Source of the DNA: Streptomyces nymphaeiformis | GTDB lineage: Bacteria > Actinomycetota > Actinomycetes > Streptomycetales > Streptomycetaceae | Reading direction: 5' to 3' | Assembly (NCBI RefSeq): GCF_014203895.1 | Contig: NZ_JACHJY010000002.1 | Location: forward strand, 620,001 to 684,000 | Length of the DNA: 64,000 nt | Shown here: positions 54,942-63,980 of the stretch, one piece after another | Numbering within the stretch: position 1 is the first letter of the stretch | Layout: the number at the start of each line of letters is the position of its first letter | The notes under the pieces: generated by a model | Told to the model about the DNA's origin: nothing | Database searches by the model: none | The model's input: the letters and a program-made list of their open reading frames with translations, nothing else | Position numbers and translations under genes: made by a program

Positions 54942-55538
54942 TCAGGGCGTCCAGCCGGTGACCGCCCGGACGTAGGCGTACACGGCGGCGATCACCTGGT
55001 CACGGGAGCGGCGGCCCGCGAGGACCTCCATCTGGAATCCGTCTTCCAGGGCGAGGAAGGTGGCGGCGAGCTGCAGTGGCGGGCCCTGGAGGGTGAAGTG
55101 CCCCTGCGCCTGGCCGAGCAGCAGGATGCCGTAGTAGATCGCGATCTGGCGCTCGGTCAGGGAGCTGTCGAGCGTGGCGGCCTTGACGTCGCGCAGGCAG
55201 CGGGGCCAGTACTCGAACAGCAGCCGCGTGAGAGTGTCGTCCGGTCCGGTCGCCACCCCCTTGTCGATGCAGGCGCGCAGCCGGTCCCGCGCGTCCGGGT
55301 GAGCCTCGACGGCCTCCTCGCGTTCACGCGCGAAGCGCTCGATGGCCCGCTGGTAGGTCTCGTGGACCAGCGTGTCGAGATCCCCGTAGTACAGCAGCGC
55401 GGCCGGGGTGACACCCGCTTCCTCGGCGACGTCCCGAAGCCGGAGGGATTCCAGCCCGCGCACGAACAGCGCGCGCTCCACCGCCTCGGTCAGTTCCGCC
55501 ATGCGGGCTTCCTTGCCCTTGCCTGCGCCGCGCCCCAC
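54942..55538 (-). CDS. TetR-family regulator
   Basis: 198 residues from GTG 55538, chosen because AGGAGG lies 8 bases upstream; an internal ATG at 55502 is possible, and the longer 5' frame has no support. The helix-turn-helix is at about 15-60 (LRLRDVAEEAGVTPAALLYYGDLDTLV), then a helical ligand domain (FHQ: HFTLQGPPLQLAATFLALEDGFQ). It lies between the permease/nitrilase operon and the DmpA-type peptidase, whose promoters share the same operator, so it is their likely repressor. The inducer is probably a peptide or amide metabolite. Confidence 0.88.
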   Translation of the reverse strand: MGRGAGKGKEARMAELTEAVERALFVRGLESLRLRDVAEEAGVTPAALLYYGDLDTLVHETYQRAIERFAREREEAVEAHPDARDRLRACIDKGVATGPDDTLTRLLFEYWPRCLRDVKAATLDSSLTERQIAIYYGILLLGQAQGHFTLQGPPLQLAATFLALEDGFQMEVLAGRRSRDQVIAAVYAYVRAVTGWTP

Positions 55539-55610
55539 GACAGTGCCTCCTCGGCCGTACAGCCATGCCTCACTGCATCTGACTCCCATTAAAACAGAGG
55601 GCATCATCTG

Positions 55611-55649
55611 TTGACAGCCTTGAGGGAAGCTTCTTAAATTTCATTTTAA
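55611..55649 (+). promoter_or_regulatory. Peptidase promoter with TetR-type operator
   Basis: TTGACA (55611-55616), 17-bp spacer, TTAAAT (55634-55639) is a strong promoter. Its -10 is the left arm of TTAAATTTCATTTTAA (55634-55649), the same form as TTAAATCTGGTTTTAA at the permease promoter. A further TTAAAACAG lies near 55589. Confidence 0.8.
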
Positions 55650-55832
55650 TGATCTGGTAGCCCTCCTGGAGCACCACCATCACGCCGGGCCCTGCCTTCG
55701 CCGGCTCTTCCGCTTCTTCCGCGAAGGCCGACGCACAGCCGCGGAAGTACGCGTCACCGAGCAGCGAACCTTCCCCTTCGGTCTCGCCGACACCCACGAA
55801 CCACCCGCCACTCATACGGAGAGCCCATCATC

Positions 55833-57014
55833 ATGACCCTCAGCACCCCCCTGAGCACGACCGAGGCCGTCCCCGCCCACCACACTCCCTCCGGCCGTCC
55901 CCGGGCGCGTGCCCTCGGCATCCCGCTCGACGGCACCCCCGGCCCCTGGAACGCGATCACGGACGTCCCGGGCGTCGAGGTCGGGCACGTCACCCTGATC
56001 GAGGGCGAAGGCGTTCGCACCGGTGTCACCGCCCTGCTGCCGAGGGGCCGGAACGGCGTCGGTACGCCCTGTGCGGCCGGCTGGTACTCGCTCAACGGCA
56101 ACGGCGAGATGACCGGCACGACCTGGATCGAGGAGTCCGGCGGCTTCAACCTGCCGATCGCGCTCACCAACACCCACGCGGTCGGCGCGGTCCACACCGG
56201 CGTGGACCAGTGGGTCGCGGAGAACCATCCGCGGCTCGCCGCGCAGTGGATGCTCCCCGTGGTCGCCGAGACCTGGGACGGCTACCTCAATGACATCAAC
56301 GGCCGCCACGTCCACCCCGAACACGCCATCGCCGCCATTGACGCGGCCGCCTCGGGCCCACTGGAGGAGGGATCGGTCGGAGGCGGCACCGGCATGAACT
56401 GCTACGGCTTCAAGGGCGGTTCGGGAACCTCCTCGCGCACCGTCGGGTACGGGCCGGACACATGGACCATCGGCGCCCTCGCCCAGGCCAACTTCGGCGA
56501 CCGGCGCGAACTCGTCATCGCCGGCGCGCCGGTGGGCCGCTCCCTGCTCGATGACAACCCGCTGGAGGACGACGACTGGTTCCAGCGGGACCTGGGAGGT
56601 ACGCCCGGCCGCGTGCCGGGCGGGGCGGGTTCCGTCATCGTCGTCCTCGGGACCGACGCGCCCCTCCTCCCCGGCCAGTGCAAGGCCCTCGCCCGCCGTG
56701 CCGCACTCGGACTCGGCCGCACCGGAACCCCCGGAGGCCACTTCTCCGGCGACATCTTCCTCGCCTTCTCCACCGCCAACGCCGGCGCCCTGAACAGCAC
56801 CTTCCCCGAGGGGGACCCGACCGAGGAGGACTACGACAACCTCCGCTTCGTCCCGTGGGGCCGGATCGATCCCTTCTACGAAGCGGCGGTGCAGTGCGTC
56901 GAGGAAGCGGTGCTCAACGCCCTGGTCGCCAACGAGCCCATGACCGGCCGCCGGGGACACCGCACACCGGCCCTCCCGCATGACCGGGTCCGCGCCCTGC
57001 TCGGTCTCGCCTGA
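55833..57014 (+). CDS. P1/DmpA-family aminopeptidase (S58)
   Basis: 393 residues. DmpA-type features: GPWNAITDVPGVEVGHVTLIEG, PIALTNTHAVG, GGGTGMNCYGFKGG, and the self-cleavage/nucleophile site GGAGSVIVVLGTDAPL (Gly-Ser). The C-terminal part reads DIFLAFSTAN. These enzymes self-process into two chains and release N-terminal residues, including D-amino acids or beta-alanine, from small peptides and amides. GGAGAG precedes the ATG. With the nitrilase-like enzyme and permease it forms a peptide/amide catabolic regulon under the TetR regulator. Confidence 0.92.
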   Translation: MTLSTPLSTTEAVPAHHTPSGRPRARALGIPLDGTPGPWNAITDVPGVEVGHVTLIEGEGVRTGVTALLPRGRNGVGTPCAAGWYSLNGNGEMTGTTWIEESGGFNLPIALTNTHAVGAVHTGVDQWVAENHPRLAAQWMLPVVAETWDGYLNDINGRHVHPEHAIAAIDAAASGPLEEGSVGGGTGMNCYGFKGGSGTSSRTVGYGPDTWTIGALAQANFGDRRELVIAGAPVGRSLLDDNPLEDDDWFQRDLGGTPGRVPGGAGSVIVVLGTDAPLLPGQCKALARRAALGLGRTGTPGGHFSGDIFLAFSTANAGALNSTFPEGDPTEEDYDNLRFVPWGRIDPFYEAAVQCVEEAVLNALVANEPMTGRRGHRTPALPHDRVRALLGLA

Positions 57015-57186
57015 TCCGCGCCACGCGCCGTGCCGCCGCCCGCGTGAGCGGACGGCGGCCTGCTCCTCGGAGGCGAGGTGCTGGATGACTGCCCGAGAGG
57101 TGCGGACGACGCCCGCCCCCCGCTGTTCGGCGGTGGTCACCCGCCTGTCGCGATGCTGTGCAGAGGACAGGTGCGGAGCGGGAGGG

Positions 57187-57945
57187 TCAGGCCACGCCGT
57201 CCTGCCACCACCAGGACTGCGACCCGTAGGGGTACTCGACCCGGGAGTCGACGTGCTGCCACGAGACCGTGTAGGTCTCCAGGCCCGAGTAGCCGCAGGT
57301 CTCGGCCTTCTGGTAGACGGTCTTCGTGGACAGGCCGGAGACGGCGACGTCCGCGGCGATTCCGTACAGGTGCATGGAGTTGGCGGCACCACCCACCGAC
57401 GCGTTGTGGGAGATGCTGCGGAAGCCGGAGTTGACCGTGACGGCCAGGTCGCCGCACTTCTTGCGAAGCGCCTCCAGCTTGTACATGTTGCGGCGCACGT
57501 TCTCCTTGACGGTCGTGGCGCTCACCTTGCCACCCGAGAAGCCGGAGCCGTCCTTGCTCTCGAACTCGGAGAAGTCGAAGTGCGCGGTCGATCCGTCGGA
57601 GCTCTCCAGGGCGTTGAGCCGGCTGAACGTCTGCGCCCCCGCCACACCGTCCACGGTGAGTCCGTACGCGGCCTGGAACCGACGGAGCGCCGCCTCGGTG
57701 CCGGGACCGAAGTCGCCGTCCAGGGAGACGAAGGTCTGCTGGGCCGAGTCGGCGGCCCAGCCGGCGATCCGAATCTGGAGCTCCTTGACGGCCTCACCGC
57801 TGGAACCCTGGGAGAGCTGTGAGGGCCAGCCGTAGGCGGCGGCCGGGCCGGCGAGGGCCAGGCCGGTGCCGACGGCCAGACCGGTGGCGGCCACCGCGCC
57901 GGCGCCGTAGCGCAGCAGCGAGCGTCGCGAGAGGTCGGATGTCAT
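57187..57945 (-). CDS. Secreted peptidoglycan-binding M15 peptidase
   Basis: 252 residues. Tat signal SRRSLLRYGAGAVAATG at the N-terminus, cleavage near AAAYG. A PG-binding-1 domain covers about 45-110 (VKELQIRIAGW, LDGDFGPGTEAALRRFQ, VDGVAGAQTFSRL), then an M15 D-alanyl-D-alanine peptidase domain: SGFRSISHNASVGGAANSMHLYGIAADVAV (zinc His/Asp) and WQHVDSR (His). It cuts peptide cross-links of cell wall. It follows a second cell-wall protein gene by 17 bp on the same strand; the two should be co-expressed. Confidence 0.92.
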   Translation of the reverse strand: MTSDLSRRSLLRYGAGAVAATGLAVGTGLALAGPAAAYGWPSQLSQGSSGEAVKELQIRIAGWAADSAQQTFVSLDGDFGPGTEAALRRFQAAYGLTVDGVAGAQTFSRLNALESSDGSTAHFDFSEFESKDGSGFSGGKVSATTVKENVRRNMYKLEALRKKCGDLAVTVNSGFRSISHNASVGGAANSMHLYGIAADVAVSGLSTKTVYQKAETCGYSGLETYTVSWQHVDSRVEYPYGSQSWWWQDGVA

Positions 57946-57962
57946 GGTCGAGTCCTCTTCTC

Positions 57963-58724
57963 CTAGTACCAGTTGTGGGACTGCCAGAAGGACCACGCCG
58001 CGCACGGGGTGCCGTACCGCGACTTGATGTAGTCGAGGCCCCACTCGATCTGGGTGGCCGGGTTGGTCTGCCAGTCCGCTCCCGCTACGGACATCTTGTC
58101 GCCGGGCAGGGCCTGCGGGATGCCGTACGCACCGGACGAGGGGTTCGTCGCGTACACCTTCCAGGTGCTCTCGCGGATCCAGAGGTTGTCCAGGCAGTCG
58201 AACTGGCTGCTCACGGACCAGCCGTGCTCGGTGGTCTTCCACTGACCGGTGATCTTCACGGTGCGGGCGATGCGCATCGCGTTCATGGTCGCGGGGCCTG
58301 TGACGCCGTCGGCGGACAGGCCGTTCGCCTGTTGCCAGGCCGTCACCTTGGACTTGGTGCCGTCGCCGTAGGCGCCATCGGCGGTGGTGCCGACCTTGCG
58401 CTGCACCTCCATCACCTTGTTGTGCAGGGCGAGTTCGGTACGACTGCCGTATTCGCCGTCCTCGGCCAGCCCGTTGTCGTGCTGGAAGGAACGGACCGCG
58501 GTGCTGGTCTGGGAGCCGTAGACACCGTCGATGCCGCTGTACGGCAGGTAACCGATCCCCGCGAGATTGCGCTGGAGCCAGGTGGTGGAGTCCAGGGCGT
58601 GTGCGGGGGCAGAGGGTGCCAGCATGGCGAGCAGGGCGACGAACAGCACGAGTGCCGCGCGGGCGACGGGCAGCCGGGGGGCCGGCACCTGGGAGGCCGG
58701 AAGGGCCGTACCGATGGGTATCAC
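57963..58724 (-). CDS. Secreted lysozyme-like transglycosylase with peptidoglycan-binding domains
   Basis: 253 residues from GTG 58724 (AAGGA 7 bases upstream; longer frame rejected). A signal segment LPVARAALVLFVALLAMLAPSAPAHA is followed by two PG-binding-1 repeats (YSGIDGVYGSQTSTAVRSFQ; ADGAYGDGTKSKVTAWQ) and then a C-terminal lysozyme-like domain: LDNLWIRESTWKVYATNPSSGAYGIPQALPG with catalytic Glu in RES, ending CAAWSFWQSHNWY. Such proteins cleave glycan strands during growth and development. It precedes the M15 peptidase in the transcript. Confidence 0.9.
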   Translation of the reverse strand: MIPIGTALPASQVPAPRLPVARAALVLFVALLAMLAPSAPAHALDSTTWLQRNLAGIGYLPYSGIDGVYGSQTSTAVRSFQHDNGLAEDGEYGSRTELALHNKVMEVQRKVGTTADGAYGDGTKSKVTAWQQANGLSADGVTGPATMNAMRIARTVKITGQWKTTEHGWSVSSQFDCLDNLWIRESTWKVYATNPSSGAYGIPQALPGDKMSVAGADWQTNPATQIEWGLDYIKSRYGTPCAAWSFWQSHNWY

Positions 58725-58783
58725 TCCGAGTCCTTGTCTTCGAAGGTCGATGCCGATGTCTCGACGGATGCACGCCGAGATGG

Positions 58784-58812
58784 CCAAGTCGCCATGCGTA
58801 CAAGCGACTTGG
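58784..58812. terminator. 9-bp hairpin between dehydrogenase relic and cell-wall genes
   Basis: CCAAGTCGC (58784-58792) and GCGACTTGG (58804-58812) are perfect complements around 11 bases, about 60 bp upstream of the transglycosylase GTG on its leader. It could end transcripts from the truncated dehydrogenase gene or shape the leader RNA. Confidence 0.5.
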
Positions 58813-59015
58813 TGACTGAAGACATGGTGCCTTCGGGGTCCGTGGTGCGGGAGCCCCTTGGGAGCGATACGGGACGGGCCGGGATGCGCGGGACGCTCGG
58901 TGTGCACGGGACGGGAAAGTGTGGGACGGATTCCCGTAACAGCCGTTGCCTGTGGTGTACATCACTTGGGTGTGCTTCGAGGGTCTGTGAGTCTTTCGGG
59001 TCGCCGGTGTGCGGG

Positions 59016-60486
59016 TGAGGACGTGGAGCTTCACGCCGATGAGGGGGCCGGCGGCGGGGTCGAGGAGGCCGTGCGGCGCGGCGGCGCGGCCGAGGCGGTC
59101 GCCCCGGTAGCGGCGGGCGTTGTGGATGCCCTGGATCTGGGCGTCCTTGCTGAAGGGGTTGGCGATCTGGAGGTCGCGGGCCTCGATCTGGCGGCGTACC
59201 AGGTCCGTGTCGAGCAGGGGGTGTTCGGTCAGCGCGTTCATGCCGTCGACGAGCTCGGCGAGGGTGTCGGCGACGGCGAAGTCGGCGCCGCGCCGCTTGA
59301 ACGCCTCGACGGGGGCCGGGGCGGCGGATCCGCCGAGCAGCCGGGTGCGCAGGAAGGCGGTGAGGTCCTTGCCGGTGATGTCGGGGTTCTGTTCGGAGCC
59401 GGAGAGCGCGAACTCCTTCGCGATGATCTTCTGGGTGACGATGAACCAGGAGTGGCCGTACGCCGCGATGTCGGGCGTCGTCCGCAGATGGCGCAGGGTG
59501 GCGAGGGTGTCGTGGCCCGGCAGACACGGGTCGGGCAGCCGGCGGCCGAGGGCGTCGAGCCACAGGGGCGAGGGGCCGGGCAGGATCCGGATGCCGTGGC
59601 CGGGCCAGACCGGGTCCCAGTTGTGCAGGCCCTCGGTGTAGTGCCACATCCGGTCGCGGTTGACGAGCCGGGCGCCGGCCACGGCGCTGATGTCGAGCAT
59701 CCGGCCGTCGACGTACGCGGGGACCCCGGTGACCATGTGCCGTGGAGGGGTGCCGAGGTGCTCGGGCCAGTGGCGGCGGACGCGTTCGTGGTCGGCGCCG
59801 ATGCCCCCGCTGGCCACGACGACGGCCTGGGCGGTCAGTTCGAAGTCGCCCGTCCGGTTCCGGTTGGTCGCCACGCCGCGCGGCACGGGGTCCTCGGCGA
59901 GGAGGGCGCCCCGTACACCGTGGACCACGCCGTCCGTCACGACGAGTTCGTCCACGCGATGGCGGTGGTGGAAGCGCAGCAGCCCCGCGGCGGCGGCCTC
60001 GTGGGCGCTGCGGACGAACGGTGCGACGACGGCGGGGCCGGTGCCCCAGGTGACGTGGAAGCGAGGGACGGAGTTGCCGTGGCCGTCGGCGCGCAGCCCG
60101 CCGCGTTCGGCCCAGCCGACGGTGGGCAGGAAGCGGATGCCGTGGCCGGCCAGCCAGGACCGCTTCTCTCCGGCCGCGAACTCGACGTAGGCGCGGGCCC
60201 AGCGGACGCCCCAGGAATCCTCGTCGCCGGGGTGGGCGAGCCGGTCGAAGCCCGCACTGCCCTGCCAGTCGCCCCAGGCGAGCTCGAACGAGTCCTTCAC
60301 CCCCATCCGCCGCTGCTCGGGCGCGTCGACGAGGAAAAGCCCGCCGAAGGACCAGTGCGCCTGCCCCCCGAGGTCGGCCGGTCCCTCCTGGTCGACGAGG
60401 GCGACCTTCCGGCCCCGGGAGGTCAGCTCGTGGGCGGTCACGAGTCCGGCGAGTCCGGCTCCGACGACGATGACATCGGCTTGCAC
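59016..60486 (-). pseudogene. FAD-binding dehydrogenase, C-terminus lost
   Basis: GTG 60486 opens an intact N-terminus: ADVIVVGAGLAGLVTAHEL (Rossmann GxGxxG), WSFGGLFLVD, VVVASGGIGADHE. It belongs to the fumarate-reductase/ketosteroid-dehydrogenase-like group of FAD proteins. Homology runs to GPLIGVKLHVLTR and then ends. The family should continue with about 50 residues including the second FAD-binding segment (GGG..HGYRALEG), which is missing. The frame itself stays open far downstream without homology, so a long nonsense tail would be added if expressed. A deletion near 59016 is inferred. Confidence 0.75.
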
Positions 60487-60568
60487 GGTGGGGTCCTTCC
60501 AGGGGGCGTTGCAGGGGGAGGGCAGGGGCCCCGGGCGCAGGCTGTCAGGTTCCGGCGCCCGGGCGGTC

Positions 60569-63500
60569 TCAGTGCCGTCCGGGGACGGACAGCGGGATGG
60601 TCAGTACGGGGTCGGCCGCGTTGCGTGCCGCGTGCAGGAGGTACGGGCCGGGGGAGACGGCCCAGGCCCGGGCCCCCTCGTCCCAGACCTGGAAGGTCCG
60701 CTCCGCGAGGGCGATCTCGGCCTCGACCGTCTCGCCGGGCTCCGCCGTGACGGTGGCGAGACCGGTGAGCCGTCTGGCGGGGCGGTCCTCGGCCGGGACG
60801 ACGTGCTCGGCGTAGAGCTGGACGGTCTCCCGGCCCGGTCGGGTACCGGTGTTGCGGAGCCTGACCCGGGCGCGCCCGTCGGCGGCTTCCAGGGTCAGGT
60901 ACTCCCAGGTGGTGTAGCCGAGGCCGTGGCCGAAGGGGTACGCGGGGGCTGCGGCGTGCCGCTCCCAGGCGCGGTACCCGACGAAGAGGTCCTCGTCGTA
61001 CGGCAGGACGCCGTTCTCCGGGGTGACGCGCGTGACCGGGGCGTCCTCCAGCCGGGCCGGCCACGTGGTGGGCAGCCGGCCACCCGGCTCCTCCCGGCCG
61101 AGCAGCACGTCGGCGAGGGCGGCGCCGCCCTCCTGGCCGGGGAACCAGGTGAGCAGGACCGCGGCCACGTCCTCCCGCCAGGGCATCTCGACCGGGGCCC
61201 CGGCGTTCACGACCACGACGGTACGGGGGTTGGCGGCGGCGACGCGGGCGACCAGCTCGTCCTGGCGGCCGGGCAGCCGCAGGTCCGCCCGGTCGAAGCC
61301 CTCGGACTCGACGCGCTCGGTGGTGGCGACCACGACGACTGCCGTGTGGGCGGCTCGGGCGGCGGCGACGGCCTCCTCGATCAGCCGGTCCCCGTCGCGC
61401 TCGGGGGCGCGGTGGGTGAGGCCGAAGGTGACGCCGCGGATCGACCCGTATGCGACCTTCGGGGCGCGGTGGAGGAGACTGACCTCGACGGCTCGCCCGG
61501 CCTCCAGCTCGGCCGACCCGCGCGGGACCGCGCGGCCGGTCAGCACCTCCATCGGGTCGCCGCCCTCGGGGTCCGCCTCGTCGTGCAGCACGGTGCCGTC
61601 GACGGTGAGCCGGAAGTCTCCCGTACCGCCGGTGCCGAAGTGGTGGGTCCCGCCGTCGCGCGGGATGAAGGTGCCGGTGATCTCGACCGTCGCCAGGGCG
61701 TCGTAGTCGACGTCGTCCGGCAGCGCCGCGTCCATCCAGCGGATGCGGCCGAGGGTGAGGGGCTGCTCGGCCAGGACGGCTCCGTGCGCGTCGCGCAGGA
61801 CCGCCCGCAGCTCGAATCCCTTGGCGGCGACCTCCAGCTGGTCGTTAGGGTCGGCTCCCATGGCGTACGTCAGGGCGACGTCCTTCGGCAGCGCCTCGGT
61901 GAGACCGTCGAGCGGCGAGACGACCCGGGCGGGGTAGACGGTCGCCGAACCACCTCCCAGGAAGCGGGCGTCGCGGGCGGCGCGGCCGATCAGCGCGATG
62001 CTGGGGACGGCCGACGCGTCCAGCGGGAGGGTCCCCGCCGGGTTGCGGAGCAGGACGAAGGAGCGGGTTGCGATCTCCCGGGCGACCGCGGGGCCGTCCA
62101 GGGGCGCGGGCCTCCGGCCGGCGGGCACGGCGGACGCCACGCCCTTGAGGAGCCCGAGGCGCGCGGCGAGCAGCAGGACGCGCCGTACGGCCGTGTCGAC
62201 CGTCGCCTCCGGCACGCGCCCGTCCCGTACCGCGGCGGCCAGCGCCGGACCGAACACGGTCTGCGGCCCGGGCATGGCCACGTCCAGACCGCCTTCGATC
62301 GCTCCGACGGTGTCACGGGCCGCCAGCCAGTCCGACACCACGACACCGTCGAAGCCCCACTCGTCGCGGAGGACCCCCGTCTGGAGGGCGCGGTGCTCGG
62401 TCATGGTGGTGCCGTTGACGCCGTTGTACGCCGACATCAGCGCCCACGGGCGGGCGTCGCGGACGATCGCCTCGAACGGCGCGAGGTACAGCTCGCGCAG
62501 GGCCCGCGCCGGGACACGGTTGTCGACCGTGAAGCGTTCGGTCTCGGCGTCGTTCGCGACGAAGTGCTTGACCGTGGCGGCGATCCCGCTCTCCTGGACC
62601 CCGGTGACGTAGCCGGTGCCGATCCGGGCGGTGAGCAGCGGATCCTCCGAGTACGCCTCGAAGTGCCGGCCGCCCAGGGGGGAGCGGTGCAGGTTCACGG
62701 TGGGCGCGAGCAGGACGTGGGCGCCCTTGCGGTGCGCCTCCTGGGCGAGGACCCGGCCGGCCCGGCGGGCCGGCGCCGGATCCCAGGTCGCGGCCAGCGC
62801 GGTCGGGCTGGGCAGGCAGAGCGACGGGTCGCCGGCGCTCCAGGCCGCCCCGCGGACCCCCACGGGACCGTCCGACATGACGAGGGAGTCCAGGCCGATC
62901 TCGGGCAGCCCGGGCAAGGTCCACAGGTCCTGCCCGGCGAGCAGGCGGGCCTTGGCGTCGAGGTCGAGACGGGCGAGCGCGGCCTCGACGACGCGGCCGT
63001 GGTCCCCCGGGAATCCGGTGTCGGGGGCGGACCGGGAGCGGACGAAGGCGACGGTCTCGGCCACCGGGTCCTCGAACCAACGGGCTTCTCCTGAGCCCGG
63101 GTTGAAGAAGCCGTGCGGCGCCCCCTCGTACTCGACGAGCCGGCAGGCGTTGCCGGCCGACCTCATGGCGTCGCGGAAGCGGCGGGCGTCGGCGATCGGG
63201 ACGAGTGCGTCCGCCGTTCCGTGGAGGACGAGTGCGGGCGGGGCGTCGTGCCCGACGAGGTGGAGGGGCGAGACCTCGGCAGCCGCCGGGCCGGACAGGC
63301 CGAGGAGACCGCGGAGCGCGTCACCGGGGTCACCCGGGGCGCACAGGTCGACGACCGGGTTGAACAGCACCAGTCCGGCGAGCGGCGGGTGGTCGGCCGG
63401 CGCGGTGAGCGCGGTGGTCAGGGCGAGCTGTCCGCCCGCGGAGCCCCCGGCGAGGAAGAGCGGGAGGTCCGGCGCGAGTCGCCGCACGTGCTCGACGGCG

Positions 63501-63571
63501 GCGCGGGCGTCGGCGAGGCAGTCGGCGAGGGTGTGGGCGTCAGGGCCGATCAGCCGGTAGCCGGCGCTCAC
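60569..63571 (-). CDS. Fusion of alpha/beta-hydrolase (N-truncated) and GH3 beta-glucosidase with PA14
   Basis: 1000 residues if started at GTG 63571. Residues 1-180 are the C-terminal two-thirds of a BD-FAE-like esterase: Ser44 in AGGSAGGQLA, Asp121 in HGTADALVP, His153 in APHGFF. The usual N-terminal HGGG oxyanion region is missing. In the same frame from about 190 follows a full GH3: KHFVANDAETERFT, nucleophile Asp414 in VVSDWLAARDT, a PA14-like insert (GTFIPRDGGTHHFGTGGTGDFRLTVDG), FPGQEGG and a fibronectin-III end. No independent GH3 start or ribosome site is evident at the joint, so the fusion seems real. The start is uncertain and the esterase half may be inactive. Beta-glucoside hydrolysis in the cytoplasm is expected. 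Confidence 0.8.
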   Translation of the reverse strand: MSAGYRLIGPDAHTLADCLADARAAVEHVRRLAPDLPLFLAGGSAGGQLALTTALTAPADHPPLAGLVLFNPVVDLCAPGDPGDALRGLLGLSGPAAAEVSPLHLVGHDAPPALVLHGTADALVPIADARRFRDAMRSAGNACRLVEYEGAPHGFFNPGSGEARWFEDPVAETVAFVRSRSAPDTGFPGDHGRVVEAALARLDLDAKARLLAGQDLWTLPGLPEIGLDSLVMSDGPVGVRGAAWSAGDPSLCLPSPTALAATWDPAPARRAGRVLAQEAHRKGAHVLLAPTVNLHRSPLGGRHFEAYSEDPLLTARIGTGYVTGVQESGIAATVKHFVANDAETERFTVDNRVPARALRELYLAPFEAIVRDARPWALMSAYNGVNGTTMTEHRALQTGVLRDEWGFDGVVVSDWLAARDTVGAIEGGLDVAMPGPQTVFGPALAAAVRDGRVPEATVDTAVRRVLLLAARLGLLKGVASAVPAGRRPAPLDGPAVAREIATRSFVLLRNPAGTLPLDASAVPSIALIGRAARDARFLGGGSATVYPARVVSPLDGLTEALPKDVALTYAMGADPNDQLEVAAKGFELRAVLRDAHGAVLAEQPLTLGRIRWMDAALPDDVDYDALATVEITGTFIPRDGGTHHFGTGGTGDFRLTVDGTVLHDEADPEGGDPMEVLTGRAVPRGSAELEAGRAVEVSLLHRAPKVAYGSIRGVTFGLTHRAPERDGDRLIEEAVAAARAAHTAVVVVATTERVESEGFDRADLRLPGRQDELVARVAAANPRTVVVVNAGAPVEMPWREDVAAVLLTWFPGQEGGAALADVLLGREEPGGRLPTTWPARLEDAPVTRVTPENGVLPYDEDLFVGYRAWERHAAAPAYPFGHGLGYTTWEYLTLEAADGRARVRLRNTGTRPGRETVQLYAEHVVPAEDRPARRLTGLATVTAEPGETVEAEIALAERTFQVWDEGARAWAVSPGPYLLHAARNAADPVLTIPLSVPGRH

Positions 63572-63698
63572 CGGCTCGGGGGCCTCGTGCCGAATGGCCG
63601 GGTGTGGACTGCTTGGAGCGTCCGGAAGAGGACAGGCGCGCGGGTACCAGGCCGCCGGGACCGGCCGCGTGGGCCGATCCGAGCTCGGGAGAAGCACC

Positions 63699-63980
63699 GT
63701 GACTACCGCACGCGAGCTCACGACCCCCGACGCCACCTGCATCGGTGCCGACGACGACGCCGCCGAGAGCATGAGGACCATGGCCGAGCACGAAGTCCGC
63801 CGCCTGCCCGTGATCGACGGACACACCCTCGTCGGCTTCGTCGCCCGGGCCGACGTCGCCCGCTCCCTGCCCGACCCCAGGTCGGCGAACTCCTCGAAGC
63901 ACTCTCCCGCTGACACGCAAGCAAGGGCGGCCGGGAGAGAGTTCGGCACCCCATCCGTATTCGTCACCGAGGAGGCGTGA
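63699..63980 (+). pseudogene. CBS-domain protein gene with internal deletion and frameshift
   Basis: GTG 63699 opens TTARELTTPDATCIGADDDA, the start of Streptomyces CBS-pair proteins, but it runs directly into AEHEVRRLPVIDGHTLVGFVARADVARSLPDP, which belongs to the second CBS motif. The end of CBS1 and start of CBS2 (about 60 residues) are gone. After LPDP the family ending QVGELLEALSR is present but one base out of frame, at the C-run 63875-63878; the actual frame goes on to TGA 63978-63980. One lost C would explain this. The residual frame ends on the next gene's start codon. Confidence 0.75.

Noticed and set aside
58725..58960. A cyclic-di-AMP (ydaO-type) riboswitch before the cell-wall hydrolase gene
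   Set aside because: Such leaders are common before Streptomyces cell-wall hydrolases, but I could not find the conserved GGG/CCGCCGGG-type core here; only a simple 9-bp hairpin is visible.
57187..60486. A single open frame of 1,099 codons covering FAD dehydrogenase to M15 peptidase
   Set aside because: The M15 gene has its own Tat signal and start at 57945, the middle 350 codons have no homology, and the lysozyme-like gene lies in another frame across it. The long frame is a consequence of high G+C.
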